A model generated the notes under the pieces. The model was not told the DNA's origin, did no database searches, and saw nothing but the letters and a program-made list of their open reading frames with translations. This document shows positions 34,419-45,578 of a DNA stretch of 64,000 bases, one piece after another (the stretch's first letter is position 1; every line of letters begins with the position of its first letter). Source of the DNA: Phanerochaete sordida (taxonomy: Eukaryota > Basidiomycota > Agaricomycetes > Polyporales > Phanerochaetaceae). Location of the stretch: positions 372,001-436,000 of the forward strand of contig BPQB01000007.1 of assembly GCA_019973155.2 (NCBI GenBank), in the 5' to 3' direction. The position numbers and the translations under genes were made by a program.

Positions 34419-35225
34419 ATGATTCATGCAGTACTCATCTGTCCGGCGCGTTCACCTACTGCTCCGCGATAGGTCACTCATCTCCTACCGCGCAGTCAAC
34501 ACCTCGGGCGTGCCGCGCCTCACCAAATTCTACACGCCGCTGCAACAGCAGACGATGCAACCACTCGTGAACAAGATCTTTGGGCTCATCTCCGCGCGTC
34601 AAGCGAGCCTCTGCAACTTCCTGGACGCGCCCGAGCTCGAGAGCTTCCTCAGCCAGAGCACCGCCGATGGGGAGAAGCTGCGCGTCGTGTACCGCAACTA
34701 TGCGACCTTGTACTTTGTGTTCCTCGTGGATTCTGCGGAGAGCGAGTTGGGCATCTTGGACCTCATTCAGGTGCGTGTTCCGTGTTGTCGTGTGCTGTCT
34801 CGTGCTGACGCACGCCGCAGGTCTTCGTTGAGTCGCTTGACCGCGCTTTCGAGAACGTCTGCGAACTTGACCTAGTCTTCCACTTTGATGAGGTGAGTGT
34901 GTCGTACATCAAAGCATGAGCTGCCTGATACATGAAACCCAGGTACATCACATACTGTCCGAGATCATCCAAGGGGGGCTAGTATTAGAGACAAACGTGG
35001 AAGAGATAGACAGCGCAGGTGCGCCTGGACCCTCACTGCTGATCCAGAAAACGTGCCAATCCTTCTTTGCCTCCAGTCCGAGATGCCGCGAAGGCAAGAA
35101 AGGAGTCATTCGCATCGTCAAACCCGCTTTCCCTCGGTTCTGGTGGTGTTGGGTCCCGTGGTACAGGCCTGCAGACGCCACTGGGCTGGCTCACAGGAAA
35201 GCTGACAGGCGTCGGTGCGCGATAG
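34419..35225 (+). CDS. APS3: AP-3 adaptor complex sigma subunit
   Basis: The small chain of the AP-3 coat, for Golgi/endosome-to-vacuole traffic. The true start is at 34419: MIHAVLIF, then an intron, then NTSGVPRLTKFYTPLQQQTM. This is the standard sigma-longin opening and is missed if the longer downstream frame is used alone. Later landmarks are YRNYATLYFVFLVDSAESEL, GILDLIQVFVESLDRAFENV, CELDLVFHFDEVHHILSEII and QGGLVLETNVEEIDSAV. The last exon encodes RDAAKARKESFASSNPLSLG and ends GKLTGVGAR at 35225. About 195 residues, slightly longer than yeast Aps3 because of the Ser/Gly-rich tail. Confidence 0.94.
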
Positions 35226-35603
35226 TCAGCCTTTCACTTTACCACACTGTATTGGATGGATGTTCGCCACGCGAACTTGTACTATACTACACCCCAATTA
35301 CATACTCGGGTATCCATACGGAGATGCTACGCGGCCTTGAATGACTAGGTACGTGAGTACACCATCGAAGCAGCCGCCATTGGCCACACGGGGTTAGCAG
35401 GGAACACATGTAGCTGTCTGAACGTCTTTCCAAGAATGGTGTGCCGACGGAGGCGGTATGGTGCCGTACGCGAGGTAGCAGGAGCGTGGGAGCGACTATG
35501 GGGGTCTCGCCATCACTCTGCATGCCGTCGAGATGCCGTGCACTCCTACTGGGAACCCGCCTCGAATATCCGGAAATATTGCCACGAACGCCGAACAGCA
35601 ACG
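35226..35603. other. 3' spacer between convergent AP-3 sigma and MED6
   Basis: This 378-bp stretch contains both 3' UTRs. No gene was seen. Confidence 0.45.
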
Positions 35604-36801
35604 TTAGGTCACCGCGATGGACCCCCCTGCAGCATGAGAGATTATCGACACCCAGGCACGTTATCAGATAACGCTACTCACGTTTCTCCTTCTTCCTTTT
35701 CTTCGACCCGCCAGTCGATCCTTTTGCGGACGCGTTGTCCTGGGAGGGTTTCGGTGTGCCATCACGCTGGGACGGCGCGGGCGTGGCAGAAGAGCGGCCA
35801 GCCGTGGCAGACGCGGGGGTTTCGGGTACCGCGCTGTCGGACACTGCTGTCGGGAGGGTGAACGCTTTGTTGGCGTGCAGAGCGGTGGTGCGCATCGCGT
35901 TCAGCATGAGCATGTTGTTCTGTTTCCGTTTCCCGCCCTGCACAGGAGCCTGGCGATTGGCTGGTTTGGACGTGTCCGCGAGGGCCTGTGAGGCCTGGGC
36001 ATCGTCTCCCGCGTCCAATCCGCGCTTCCGGCTGGCATCCGTCGTGGTAGGCTCCTTTATTGGCCAGATGAAGCCTGTCCGAGGCGTGTATGCGGGACGG
36101 TGCTGTCGGAGGGTATCTAGAGATGTTGTGAGGGAATGCAGTGAAGTAAGCTAGGGGCATATACATATCAGGAAACGCGAAGTCCACAGGTAAGAATATC
36201 ATACGCACGAGACGGTTGGAGACTAGCGTATAGACGTCCGGGCTCTGGTATATCCGGTTGTTCATGATGAAATATGCCACGAGCGGGCGAACTTGGTCGC
36301 ACAGGTCGTCAATCTAGAAAGCACGCTAATGCGTCTATCAAATGCAGCACACCTTCGTCTGGTGATAATCGTTCGCGTTTCTGGATGATGAACAGGGACG
36401 GCGGTTGAGCGTGGACGACAGCAAACTCAATGCCTGTGAATCGTCTGTGGAGTGCATGGCGCACGCCAGCATCGAGAGAGGAGCTCTGAGCCGCGGTTTA
36501 CGGTTGAAAACGCGTCGGACTGCCTCACCTGAGCTCCTCTGCCTCGTTCAATAGTGGCTGCCCGGGGTCGCGCCATGCGGTCTGCATGCGCAGGTTCTGG
36601 TTGCTGCTCTGCTTGTCGTAGAACATACTCGACGCAAAATAGTCAAAGACGTTCTCGTTTGTGAGAGGCCCGTTGGCCTGGGTCGAAAGTGTGAACAAAC
36701 CGAGGGGAAGGTAATTACGTGCGGCTAACCTGTATCCACTCGTGCCATATGAAGAACCTGTGGCTGTAGTCGTCTGGAGGGTGGAGGTCGTTGAGGTCCA
36801 T
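35604..36801 (-). CDS. MED6: Mediator complex subunit 6
   Basis: A Mediator head-module subunit bridging activators and RNA polymerase II. The start at 36801 gives MDLNDLHPPDDYSHRFFIWH and EWIQ. After an intron the family signature ANGPLTNENVFDYFASSMFY is followed by DKQSSNQNLRMQTAW. Later exons give GIEFAVVHAQPPSLFIIQKR and QVRPLVAYFIMNNRIYQSPD with VYTLVSNRL, then FIWPI. The C-terminal third is low-complexity Ala/Ser/Thr with a basic KKRKKEKR end. A strong GTGAGT donor just before the first stop (35674) suggests one more exon ending at 35604; if unspliced, the protein ends at 35674. About 300 residues. Confidence 0.92.
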
Positions 36802-37156
36802 GCCGTGAGCGGTGGTGAATAGGGCTGCCTAAGCGGGTGTGTCGGACGACGTCGGGGGCAATGGAGGATATTGGGAGAGGCAGAGGGAGGCCCGGCAGGC
36901 TGGATATGAGCGCGCTCCCACGCGCGTGCAGTGAATTGGGCGCCTGGCGCGTGCCGCGGGCTCTGGCCGCGACTGCCAGTTCGGTCCGCCAATGGCTGCC
37001 TTTTGGCCGAGCGAAGTGGGAACGACACGACGGGTCGACGTCGAGAGGATACCGTAGTCTTGTTTCCATCCGCTCTCCTGGTACAGACAAGTACTCTGCC
37101 ACCATGCTCGCAGTCCTCGACGGCACCCGACTTCACCCCACCTCTCGCCCATAACA
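36802..37156. promoter_or_regulatory. Bidirectional promoter, MED6 / NRAMP transporter
   Basis: A 355-bp spacer between diverging start codons. GC-rich, with no TATA box on either strand. Confidence 0.5.
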
Positions 37157-39457
37157 ATGCCACCGCTCGCGGAACAGGCTGACGGCGTACAGGCCCAGGG
37201 CCAGGGTACCGAGAACAAAAAGCGCGAACTTGCCGTCGTCCGCGGCGCACGCGCCGTCTTTCGCCACGTCAAGCACCACGTACGCACCTTATCTCTCCAA
37301 GTTGTTGGCCATTCTGAGTCCAATGTTTGCATAGGTGGGGGTCGGTATCGTCTGTTCGGTGGCGTACTTCGATCCGTAAATTATCCGTCCCGAGTCCATG
37401 TTGAGAGAAGCACTCACCCGATTGTATTACCAGGGGCAACTGGAGTGTCGATCTCCAGGCCGGGTCCGAGTTCGGATATAGGCCTCTCCTCTTCGTCGTC
37501 CTCTTGGCCGGCCTCGGAGCCATAGTGCTGCAAGTTCGTTCACTGTTATCATACCTTCCCGATGCCCTTCTCACGGGACCCATAGTCATTGGCCTGCAAG
37601 CTGGGTTGCGTGACAGGTGTCGACCTGGCGACACACTGCCGCCTGCTACTCCACGACCGACCTAAAAATCGGAGGCTCGTACGATATGCGGTCCTATATC
37701 CGCTGTATATCCTCTGCGAGATCGCCATTGTATGCACCGACCTGGCCGAGCTCCTAGGATCCGCCATCGCGCTTTGCATGCTGATACCCAAGCTCCCGCT
37801 TTGGGCCGGCGTGGCCCTCACCGCGGCGGATGTTCTGGTCTTCCTAGTTGTTGGAGGTCCCTCGCGATACGGCAAGCCTGCTAGGATGTTCGAAATCACT
37901 ATCATGTTGTTGGTAAGGGTCATAGATCACGAACCACCGTCGAGCCTCATGTGTTTGACAGGTCCTGGCAGTGTTCGCTTGCTTCATCCTATTGATAGTC
38001 AAAGTCCATCCGGACTGGCCCCAGGCATTCCTCGGTTTCGTTCCATCTGCGAAACTGTTTGACACAAGGAGTGATACATTGTACACAGGTATGAACCGGA
38101 GAGCTCTGTACCGGTGTATCGAACTGACGAGTATCATAGCTGTTGGTATCCTTGGCGCCACAGTCATGCCACACGCGTTGTTCCTTGGCTCATTCATGGC
38201 GACACAAGACAGGGTAGGGACGACCAATCCGACATTGCCTCCTCCAGTACAATCATCGGACACGCCGGACCAAGGTTTCAGGGCGAGACTCAAGGAGTGG
38301 TTTGCTTCCCTCTTCGAGGTCTCGCGCGCTGAGCGCAAAGCCCTTGCGCTTGACTATCGGATGAAATACGAGCGAGAAAACAATGATGTCGATTTCATCC
38401 GCGCACACCTGAAACATGGCATTGTCGACATAGTGGCTAGTCTCATGGGCGTCGCTGTCCCTATCAATGCAGCGTCAGTGCCCCCAACTAATTGATGATG
38501 GAGTGACCTGGGAACTAATGTATCTCTGGATCGTACAGGATTCTCATCGTGGCTGCCGCCGTCTTTTTCGTGGACGGCACAGGCTCGATGGTTCCTGCAG
38601 GGCTGTTCGATGCGTACGACCTGATAGTACAGCACGTCGGCCACGGTGCGTCCGTAAATCCTTGATCGTTGGAGCACTCAGGCTCAGCTGCTTCCTAAAG
38701 CCGCTGGTATCATCTTCGCGCTGGCGCTCCTGAGCTCCGGTCAGTCCTCAAGCATCACCGCTACGCTTGCCGGCCAGGTTGTCTCCGAAGGCTTCATTGA
38801 ATGGCGAGTCTCGGTAAGCCGCTGGCCCCTCCGACGTTCTCGCAGTGGGGCGCTTACGCGTGTGCTCGCAGCCGTTCCTGCGTCGCCTCATCACGCGCCT
38901 CATAGGCCTCGTGCCGTCGATGGTCGTCGCCATCGCCGTCGGGCGCCCCGGGATCAACATGCTCCTGGTCGCATCACAGGTCGCGCTGTCCATCGTGCTG
39001 CCGTTCGTCGCGTTCCCGCTCATCTGGCTGACATCGTCGCGCCGAGTCATGCGCGTGAAGACGCCACGCGCGGGCCGAGACGGAGCGCGCACGGGGTCGG
39101 AGGACGCGCCCACGCTCGCGCCGACGGAGACGTCGTCCCGCGACGGCGAGTGTGCCGCGGACGAGAGATCGGCAGTGCGGGAGGTGTGTAACTCTATCGC
39201 TGTTGCCGGCGGCGTGTGCCTTGTGCCTTGGGGCTGACGTCAGCTGCGCACCACAGATACGGCGGGTCGACAGCATCGTGCCAGAGGAGAAGACGGAGGA
39301 GGTGCTGGTCGAGACGGTCAGTGCCTCTCCCGAGGAAGATGACTACATCGACTTTAGCAACGGTTGGCTGCTTACGACAGTGGCGTCTCTTATATTTGTC
39401 ATTGTGTTGGCCGCAAACCTGTACGTGATCGTCATGCTCGCATTAGGGAGAGAGTGA
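37157..39457 (+). CDS. NRAMP-family divalent metal transporter (Smf type)
   Basis: A proton-coupled importer of Mn/Fe-type metals. The start at 37157 gives [20 protein letters not shown], a cytosolic N-terminus. TM1 carries the metal-binding signature DPGNW (SVAYFDPGNWSVDLEAGSEF), split by an intron inside the Asp-Pro pair. TM6 carries the MPH motif ([16 protein letters not shown]). Other conserved lines are [54 protein letters not shown] and [21 protein letters not shown] charged Ala/Glu/Asp-rich loop of about 90 residues precedes the last helix ([20 protein letters not shown]). About 600 residues and 11 helices. Its location (plasma membrane, Golgi or vacuole) cannot be told from sequence. 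Confidence 0.94.
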
Positions 39458-42400
39458 TACTCCGCTGGAAGCCAGCCCTGAGAATAGACGATATATGATG
39501 TATTTGTATCCGGTAGAGCCAATTACAGTCATGTTTACAACGTTCTGAAACATCCCGTGCTCTGGATAGTTTGATGTGACGGTGGTGCGTGGACTGCCTC
39601 GCGGTAGGCGAGCGAGACAGGCGACAGCCTCAACGTCATCGCCGGGACTCGATATCGAGAGCATAATGCGAAACCCATGATCTGCGCAATTTCTACGTCC
39701 CAGAAGTTCATGAGAAAGGGACGACGGTACGATCATTCACACCAAGGGAGGACCTGCAAAAAGGAGGTACCGCGGCAGGGTCGAACCCCCGCTCGCGGGG
39801 ATTAGGCTTAGCACGCACAAGCGCCATATCCAACTAGGCTGTGCAGACATAACTAACTTTAACCCATTTTAGCGCCCCAGAGTAACGTAGCATTCCACGG
39901 TAATAACATCGAGCTTTCGCACAACATGGCTAGAAACGAAATGGTATGGCAGTTGAGGAGTCTAACAAAGGCTACAACACGTGTTGCACACGCTGGGGTT
40001 ATTTGTACAGCCTTCTTACCGCTTCTTTCACCCGAGCCACCCGCGTTCAGGAAGTGCGTTGAGCCCGAAGCACCCCTCCGAGAGGGCCGTCACCTCGGCC
40101 GTAAACTAGCGGTGCCCACCTGCAGGCCGTACGCAATTTTGGGGTACGGCATCTCGAGAGCCGGGCTTCTTGCACCAAGGGGATGCAAGCTAAATATTGG
40201 GCGGCGGGTCGGCTTCTCAGGGGCCCTCGTGCGATGACGCCAGCTCCGAGGGCCGCGTCCCGGCTTCTCGTCCGCTCGCGACCGCGCCGAGCACGCGTTT
40301 GGCTGGCTGCCTACCCGGGTTAACGCAACGCACGGCGGCGGGCGCGCTGCAGGGAAACGTACCTGCCGGGAACTCTAAGCCACGCCTTTTCCCGACACGC
40401 AGCTGCAGCCTGGGGGTGGCGACGCGCCTTCATTTGCGTCGACGGGTCTCCATGCGATGATGAAATTAGGCGACAGAATGGACGCGGTTCATTTACCAGA
40501 CTCCTGAGCACTCTTCACAGGCGTCACACCGGCCTGGCGTGTGCGGAGGGAATAGCGGTGACGAGCACGCACTCCACCGCCCACCGCCCGCGCTCAGGGC
40601 CGTCACAGCGGCTCGGCGACCATCTTTGATGTGCAGACAAAGGGTCCTCCGCCGTGGGGACGCTCTGCGAGGCGGAGCCGCCCCGCGGCGCACGGCGGCG
40701 GCGGCGGGGCAAAACCTACGCGGTTGAAGTAGACGGGCCGCCGTAGCGCGAGCCGCGGATGGACCTGGGAAACCCCGCGCGTGCATTGGCGCGAGGCGGA
40801 GGCGGTGCTTATCGACGTTGCAGCAATGCCGCATTGCACGCTTCTCTCATCCTAGGACGGCTGCCATTGGCGGAGTCAGTGATGAGCACAATTCAGAAGG
40901 GACAACAGACCCTGGTCTGGGTTGTTCGGGCGGACATCTCGTCGCCTAGAAGAGCGTCCTGCTGACTAACGGTAGTGGGATGGACACGTAGGCTCCCCGC
41001 CCATACCGCCTGCGGAAGACGTGTCGGAGAAGGGGGCGACGCGGCCGCGCGAGCCATGATATACTCCGCGACGCGCTGCGGGGCTGCGGATGGCGCATCG
41101 TCCCTCGGTCGCGCATCGATGGCGACGCCGCAGCGTGCTGGGGACTAGCCAGGACGTGGGCCAGGCCAATCCCGCAGCCGAATACACAAGGACCTACGAC
41201 GTTGGCGCATCGTCGCAGCAGGAAGCCGCGACTGCGGCCCTCGCTCCCGCCGTGCGAACGGACGAGACGCTCGGTCCCGTGGGTTGAGTCACTGCGGAAA
41301 GGCTCTTGGCCCGTGTCAGGGTACTTGGCCCGCTGGCCGCACACGCCCCTCTAACTTTGATGGGTCGCGAAGGGTGCTCATCCGCGAAGCGAGGAGGTTG
41401 ACACTGCGTATGTGGGTTCTGGCGCTGGGGCGATAATATCCATCAGATGCAGGCAATGCTGTGCCGCACTGGGCGGCCAACAGGGCCCGCCAACGAGGAC
41501 TCACTGGATCGCAGAGGCTACCGAGATGCTTGGTCGGGCGCGTCTCGTAATGCTTGCGGGTGATGGACGCGCAAGCGGACGCGACTGCAGGCGGCTGCGG
41601 ACCACAGACAGCCGTTGGCTTCTGATGGAGGCACGCAGCCAGTTCTCCCGCAGTTGGTCCGGAGCCGACAGCGTCCACAGGCTGCGCAGCAAACGCCACA
41701 AAGCCTTTCTGCGCAGCGACGAGCGCGGGGCGATGGCGCAGCGCAAGTGCCTGAGCGCGCAGAGAGGGGCGGGGGATGGGCGCGGGGCCCGCTGACAGCT
41801 GGAAGGTGACATCACGGCAGCTTGGCGAGGCCGAGGGGACGAGGATGAGCAGTATTTGGCACCGTGGGATTTGGAAATTGGTGTGATCTGAGTTTGTGGC
41901 TGCTTGTCCTGGGCAGTATGTGCGGAGTCAGCGGGGGGCCCGGAATCGAAACCGAGAGTACGGCAGCGTCCAACGTCAGCAGGGAGGGCGTTAGCTCCCC
42001 CCTTGGAGGTCCGATCTGTCACGGATGGTGCTGGGACAATGGAGTGACTCATGGGAGGGTGCGCGTTGCCAGGCAGGAAGCCGGCGGGAGAACAAAGAGC
42101 TAGGAGCAGCACTAGGCTGGGATGGAATCATATGCGCGGTGCGATAGAGTTGGTCCACAGGGGCACGGGGGACACGTTGGGTGGGCGTGTCGATGACGGG
42201 AGGGGCGCCGGGGGCGGAGGGGCTGGCGCGGGGATTCGTGACGCGTGTGTGCGGCATGCGACCCTCGTAGGGCTTGGGTTGGGCGGATCGGGGCGGATGC
42301 GCTGACGCGTTGGAGATGCGTCTGGCGGGTCGGCGTCCGAGCGGCGGGCCCTGTGCGCGCGTGCTTATTAAAAATAATATTGGCGGGCGTCGCTGTCTGC

Positions 42401-42776
42401 TCGCTGGGCGCCGAGGCCCGCAGCGTGCTCGTCGCCGAGCTCGTCGCGCGCGCTGGCCATGCAAAGCTTGTCCACCGCTGATGGCGGAGACACCGCCTGC
42501 TGCCATTCCGGGCAGGTGTAGTGGTCGTCGGAGGAGGACCCCGAGCGCCGCCCAGGGCACCGCCATTCCGAAAGCGGCGTGGGAGGCTCGGCATCGCGAT
42601 GCCGTGCGATGCCGAGTGTCGCAAACTCATGGTCGTCCGCAGCAATTGGCTTTTAGTAACCGTTCTGCTTCACAACAGCCCCCCTCATCCTTTCCCTCTT
42701 ACAGTCACCTACTCGTCCTCGCCGCATCCGCGCAGAGTCATATATTCAGAGCCCCTCCCGCAGCTAAAAGCGAGCC
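39458..42776. other. Long gene-poor region upstream of the C2H2 factor
   Basis: About 3.3 kb with no frame that looks like a conserved protein on either strand. It contains a tRNA-like relic (39763-39848). From about 40200 on it is GC-rich with many short overlapping frames that show no domain. The final 150 bases before 42777 are CT-rich and contain CATATATTC near 42737, probably the core promoter and leader of the zinc-finger gene. It could be an extended regulatory region, a long 5' UTR with upstream ORFs, a noncoding transcript, or decayed repeat DNA. Confidence 0.5.
39763..39848 (-). pseudogene. tRNA-like sequence, type II (Ser(GCT)-like), probably degenerate
   Basis: On the minus strand there is a D-arm-like GCC..GGC with an A-box-like GCCTAGTTGG, a GTGCTAA loop compatible with anticodon GCT, a variable-arm hairpin CCCCGC-GA-GCGGGG, GGTTCGACCC resembling a B box, and TTTTT just downstream. 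The acceptor ends do not pair and the anticodon stem is weak, so a working tRNA is doubtful. A tRNA folding program would settle it. Confidence 0.4.
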
Positions 42777-43985
42777 ATGTCAGAGTACTTCTACCACCCC
42801 ATTGCGCCTCCGCAGCCCGCTGCGTACGACTACTCCCAGCTCTTTGACAACGCCGCCCCCGACTTCACCCCTCCCCAACCGCAGCAGTCCAAACAGCCCC
42901 AGCAGCCCCTCGACTTCGACTTCCAGCCCTACATCGGCGCCGCCGACGGCTACAACCCCCACATCCACACCGTCGAGGCCTTCGACAACGATCTCGATAC
43001 CTCCCTCGCTACCTGGAACATCGACGCCGAGCTCGCCCTCGTCCCCCTCCCCACCGACAACTCGGACCTCTTCCGTCGCATCCGCACCGAGACCCCCCGC
43101 GGCGGCCCCTCCACCATACACTCCGAGTCCGCTTCGGGCTACGAAACCAATTACGCAGAATCCGCCTACGACCCCGCGTACGGCTCTACCTACGGGTCCG
43201 TCTACAACCACTCCGAAATCAGCGCCCTCTCCGGAGACCTCGACATGAAGCTGCAGGCGTTCGGCCTCAGGGACGAGCACTCGTACGGCTCCTCCCCCGT
43301 GTCGCCCAATTCCAGCGTCTCCCTCAACCAGTCCACGTACTCCCCGCCTTCTTATCACCGTGGGAGCTTCTCCGACTACGAGCCCCAAACGGGCATGCGC
43401 GCTCCCGCCAGTTCCGCGTCGGACTACTATCCCCACTCCCCGCTCTCGGGGATGGGTGTCAAGTACTCCTCGAACGTCGTCGTGCAAGCGACCGTGTCCC
43501 CCGCGAACGTCTCGGCGCAGCTCCCCACGAATTCCACCCCGTCCCCCATCGTCGCTAGTCAGCGCTACCTCAAGTCGGAGAACGGCAGCAAGGATCTTTC
43601 CAAGGATCCCAAGAGGAAGTACCAGTGCCCTTCGTGCCCGCGAGGTATGTGACTTTTTCTTCACTCCGCCTCATGTCAATGTCTGACGACCATTTGCACA
43701 GCCTTCGCGCGCGCCTTCAATCTTAAGACGCACATCCAGACGCATGATCCCAACCGCGCGAAGCCATACGCTTGCCACCACAAGACCTGTGGTCGCTCGT
43801 TCAGCCGCAAGCATGACTTGACCCGTCACCTCGTCTCCATCCATCGCAGCGAGGCTGAGGAGAACGTCAAGAACGGCAAGGCCATCGGCGTGGGCGCTGG
43901 CAGTCGCGTTCGCTGCGAGATCTGCGGCACTTCGTGGGTCGACAACGGCAAGTCCCAAGGCTGCGACTGCGACGACGTCAAGTAA
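42777..43985 (+). CDS. C2H2 zinc-finger transcription factor (Crz1/Prz1-like)
   Basis: Two exons (42777-43644, 43702-43985) encode 383 residues. The first 280 residues are low-complexity, rich in Ser, Pro, Tyr, Gln and acidic residues, as in activation or regulatory regions. The DNA-binding part has two C2H2 fingers: CPSCPRAFARAFNLKTHIQTH and the next with CHHKTCGRSFSRKHDLTRH plus LVSIH. The intron falls within the first finger. A further Cys-rich tail, CEICGTSWVDNGKSQGCDCD, could bind a third zinc (CxxC...CxC). The finger pair resembles the Crz1/Prz1 calcineurin-response group, but I find no clear PxIxIT docking motif, so the subfamily is tentative. The gene has an unusually long upstream spacer. 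Confidence 0.85.
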
Positions 43986-44838
43986 ACGCTCGACGACGCC
44001 TCCGACTTGACTCTCCAATGGTTTGCGTACGTCTCCGGCCTACCTCGCGTCAATCATCGTTCTCACTGTTTGTGCAGTTCGCGCAAAGCCCGCGTCCGTC
44101 CGAGTGGTGTATACAAGCAAGTGTCGGGTCGCCTATTGCGACGTCTAGACCCGACGCCTGCTTATCACCGCGACGACGTATATGGTCGACATTGTAATTC
44201 TGCTCTCGTTGCAGGCCTTGTTCCGTCTCGGCAGGCCTCGATTACCTTCGTCGACCTTCCTTGTGTCCTCCTCTCCGACTGTTGATTCTTTATGCGCTCA
44301 CTTTGGCTCCCCGTAGCGTAGAATCTATAGCTCCGCCGTGTTTATTCCTGGTTATTCTTCTCGGCTTTCCTCACTCCTTGAATAGCTTCCGGACATCGAA
44401 CAACGATCGACACATCATCCAATAATCCTACTTGCTCTCTTTCTATCTACGTTTCACCTATCTTGCTTGCTGTATGTCAAGAACTCACAAACCAAACGTT
44501 ACCCGTGTAGTCGAAATACATCTAGAAAACATGACTGGTTATTTATTTACTTGCTCCACGTAGAGCTCGCGTGATGTGTGAGCAATGTGCGGGTGGCGAT
44601 TGGACGTCCGTGAGTCGGGTCTGACGCGACATGACGTCGGGCTGGGTGCTACATTATTCCTAGACGCAGCTCCAACCTTTCGCTCACGACCCACACCTCG
44701 CACCTATGTCATCTCGCACCTGCGTCCCAGCGACATATAAATGGACTCCAATTCGACGGCCATGACACCCAGACTCACCCTGCAAACCTCTAGGCCCCTC
44801 CAGCCCTGCGCCACATCACCTAGCAACCCGCGCCCGCC
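43986..44838. other. Spacer between zinc-finger factor and catalase
   Basis: 853 bp. The left part is AT-richer and should be the zinc-finger gene's 3' UTR. The right part is the catalase promoter. No gene was seen. Confidence 0.5.
44736..44741 (+). promoter_or_regulatory. TATA box of the catalase gene
   Basis: TATAAA lies 98 bp before the catalase ATG, followed by a CA/CT-rich leader. Confidence 0.6.
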
Positions 44839-45541
44839 ATGAGCCTCGCCGGAGCTCTCAAGGAGAAGTTCACCGCCGTCGCGCAGACAAAGAAGATCGC
44901 AGACCTCCAGAAGGACATCCTCAAGCAAGAAGAGTATCTCAACACCGACCATGGCGTGCTCATCTCCGACACCGACAACTGGTGCGTCGTCCCCTGCGCC
45001 ACACCCCGCGACGGCGCGCTGACAGCGTATCACGCAGGTTGAAGGCGACCGACGGCACCCACGCCGGGCCGTCGCTGCTCGAGGACCAGATTGCGCGCGA
45101 GAAGATCCACAGGTTCGATCACGAGCGCATCCCTGGTAGGTTTCCCGTGCGCCTTGCGTTGTGCTTTGCTGAGGCTCCCCGCAGAGCGCGTCGTCCACGC
45201 CCGCGGTACGGGTGCACACGGCTACTTCAAGGTGTTCAGCGATGCCGCGAGCAAGTACACGTTCGCGCCCGTCCTCACCGACCCCTCGAGGACGACGCCT
45301 GTCTTCGTACGCTTCAGCACCGTGCAAGGTTCCAAGGGCAGTGCTGTGGGTATTTCGCGTGTATATGTCGGTGTTTCCGGGAGATGCTCAATATAACGTC
45401 GCGCAGGATACTGTCCGAGATGTCCGTGGCTTCGCTACGAAGTTCTACACTGATGAGGGTAACTGGGACCTCGTCGGCAACAACAGTAAGCTCTGCACTG
45501 CACCGTGCCTGTAGACCTTGGGTTGCTCACTTGGACCTTAG

Positions 45542-45578
<37 letters not shown>

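Noticed and set aside
34426..34875. Alternative start for the AP-3 sigma gene (MQYSSVRRVHLL...)
   Set aside because: This frame lacks the conserved MIHAVLIFNTSG opening, which appears when the 34419 start and the first intron are used.
41940..42010. Possible tRNA on the minus strand (GGTTTCGATTCC and GGGGGG/CCCCCC ends)
   Set aside because: The B box has an extra T, no D arm or anticodon arm can be formed, and no terminator is in place.
42274..43248. 324-codon plus-strand frame overlapping the zinc-finger gene, and a 294-codon antisense frame
   Set aside because: Pro/Ser/Thr- or Val/Gly-dominated frame shadows of the real gene; codon pattern and protein similarity favour the 42777 start.
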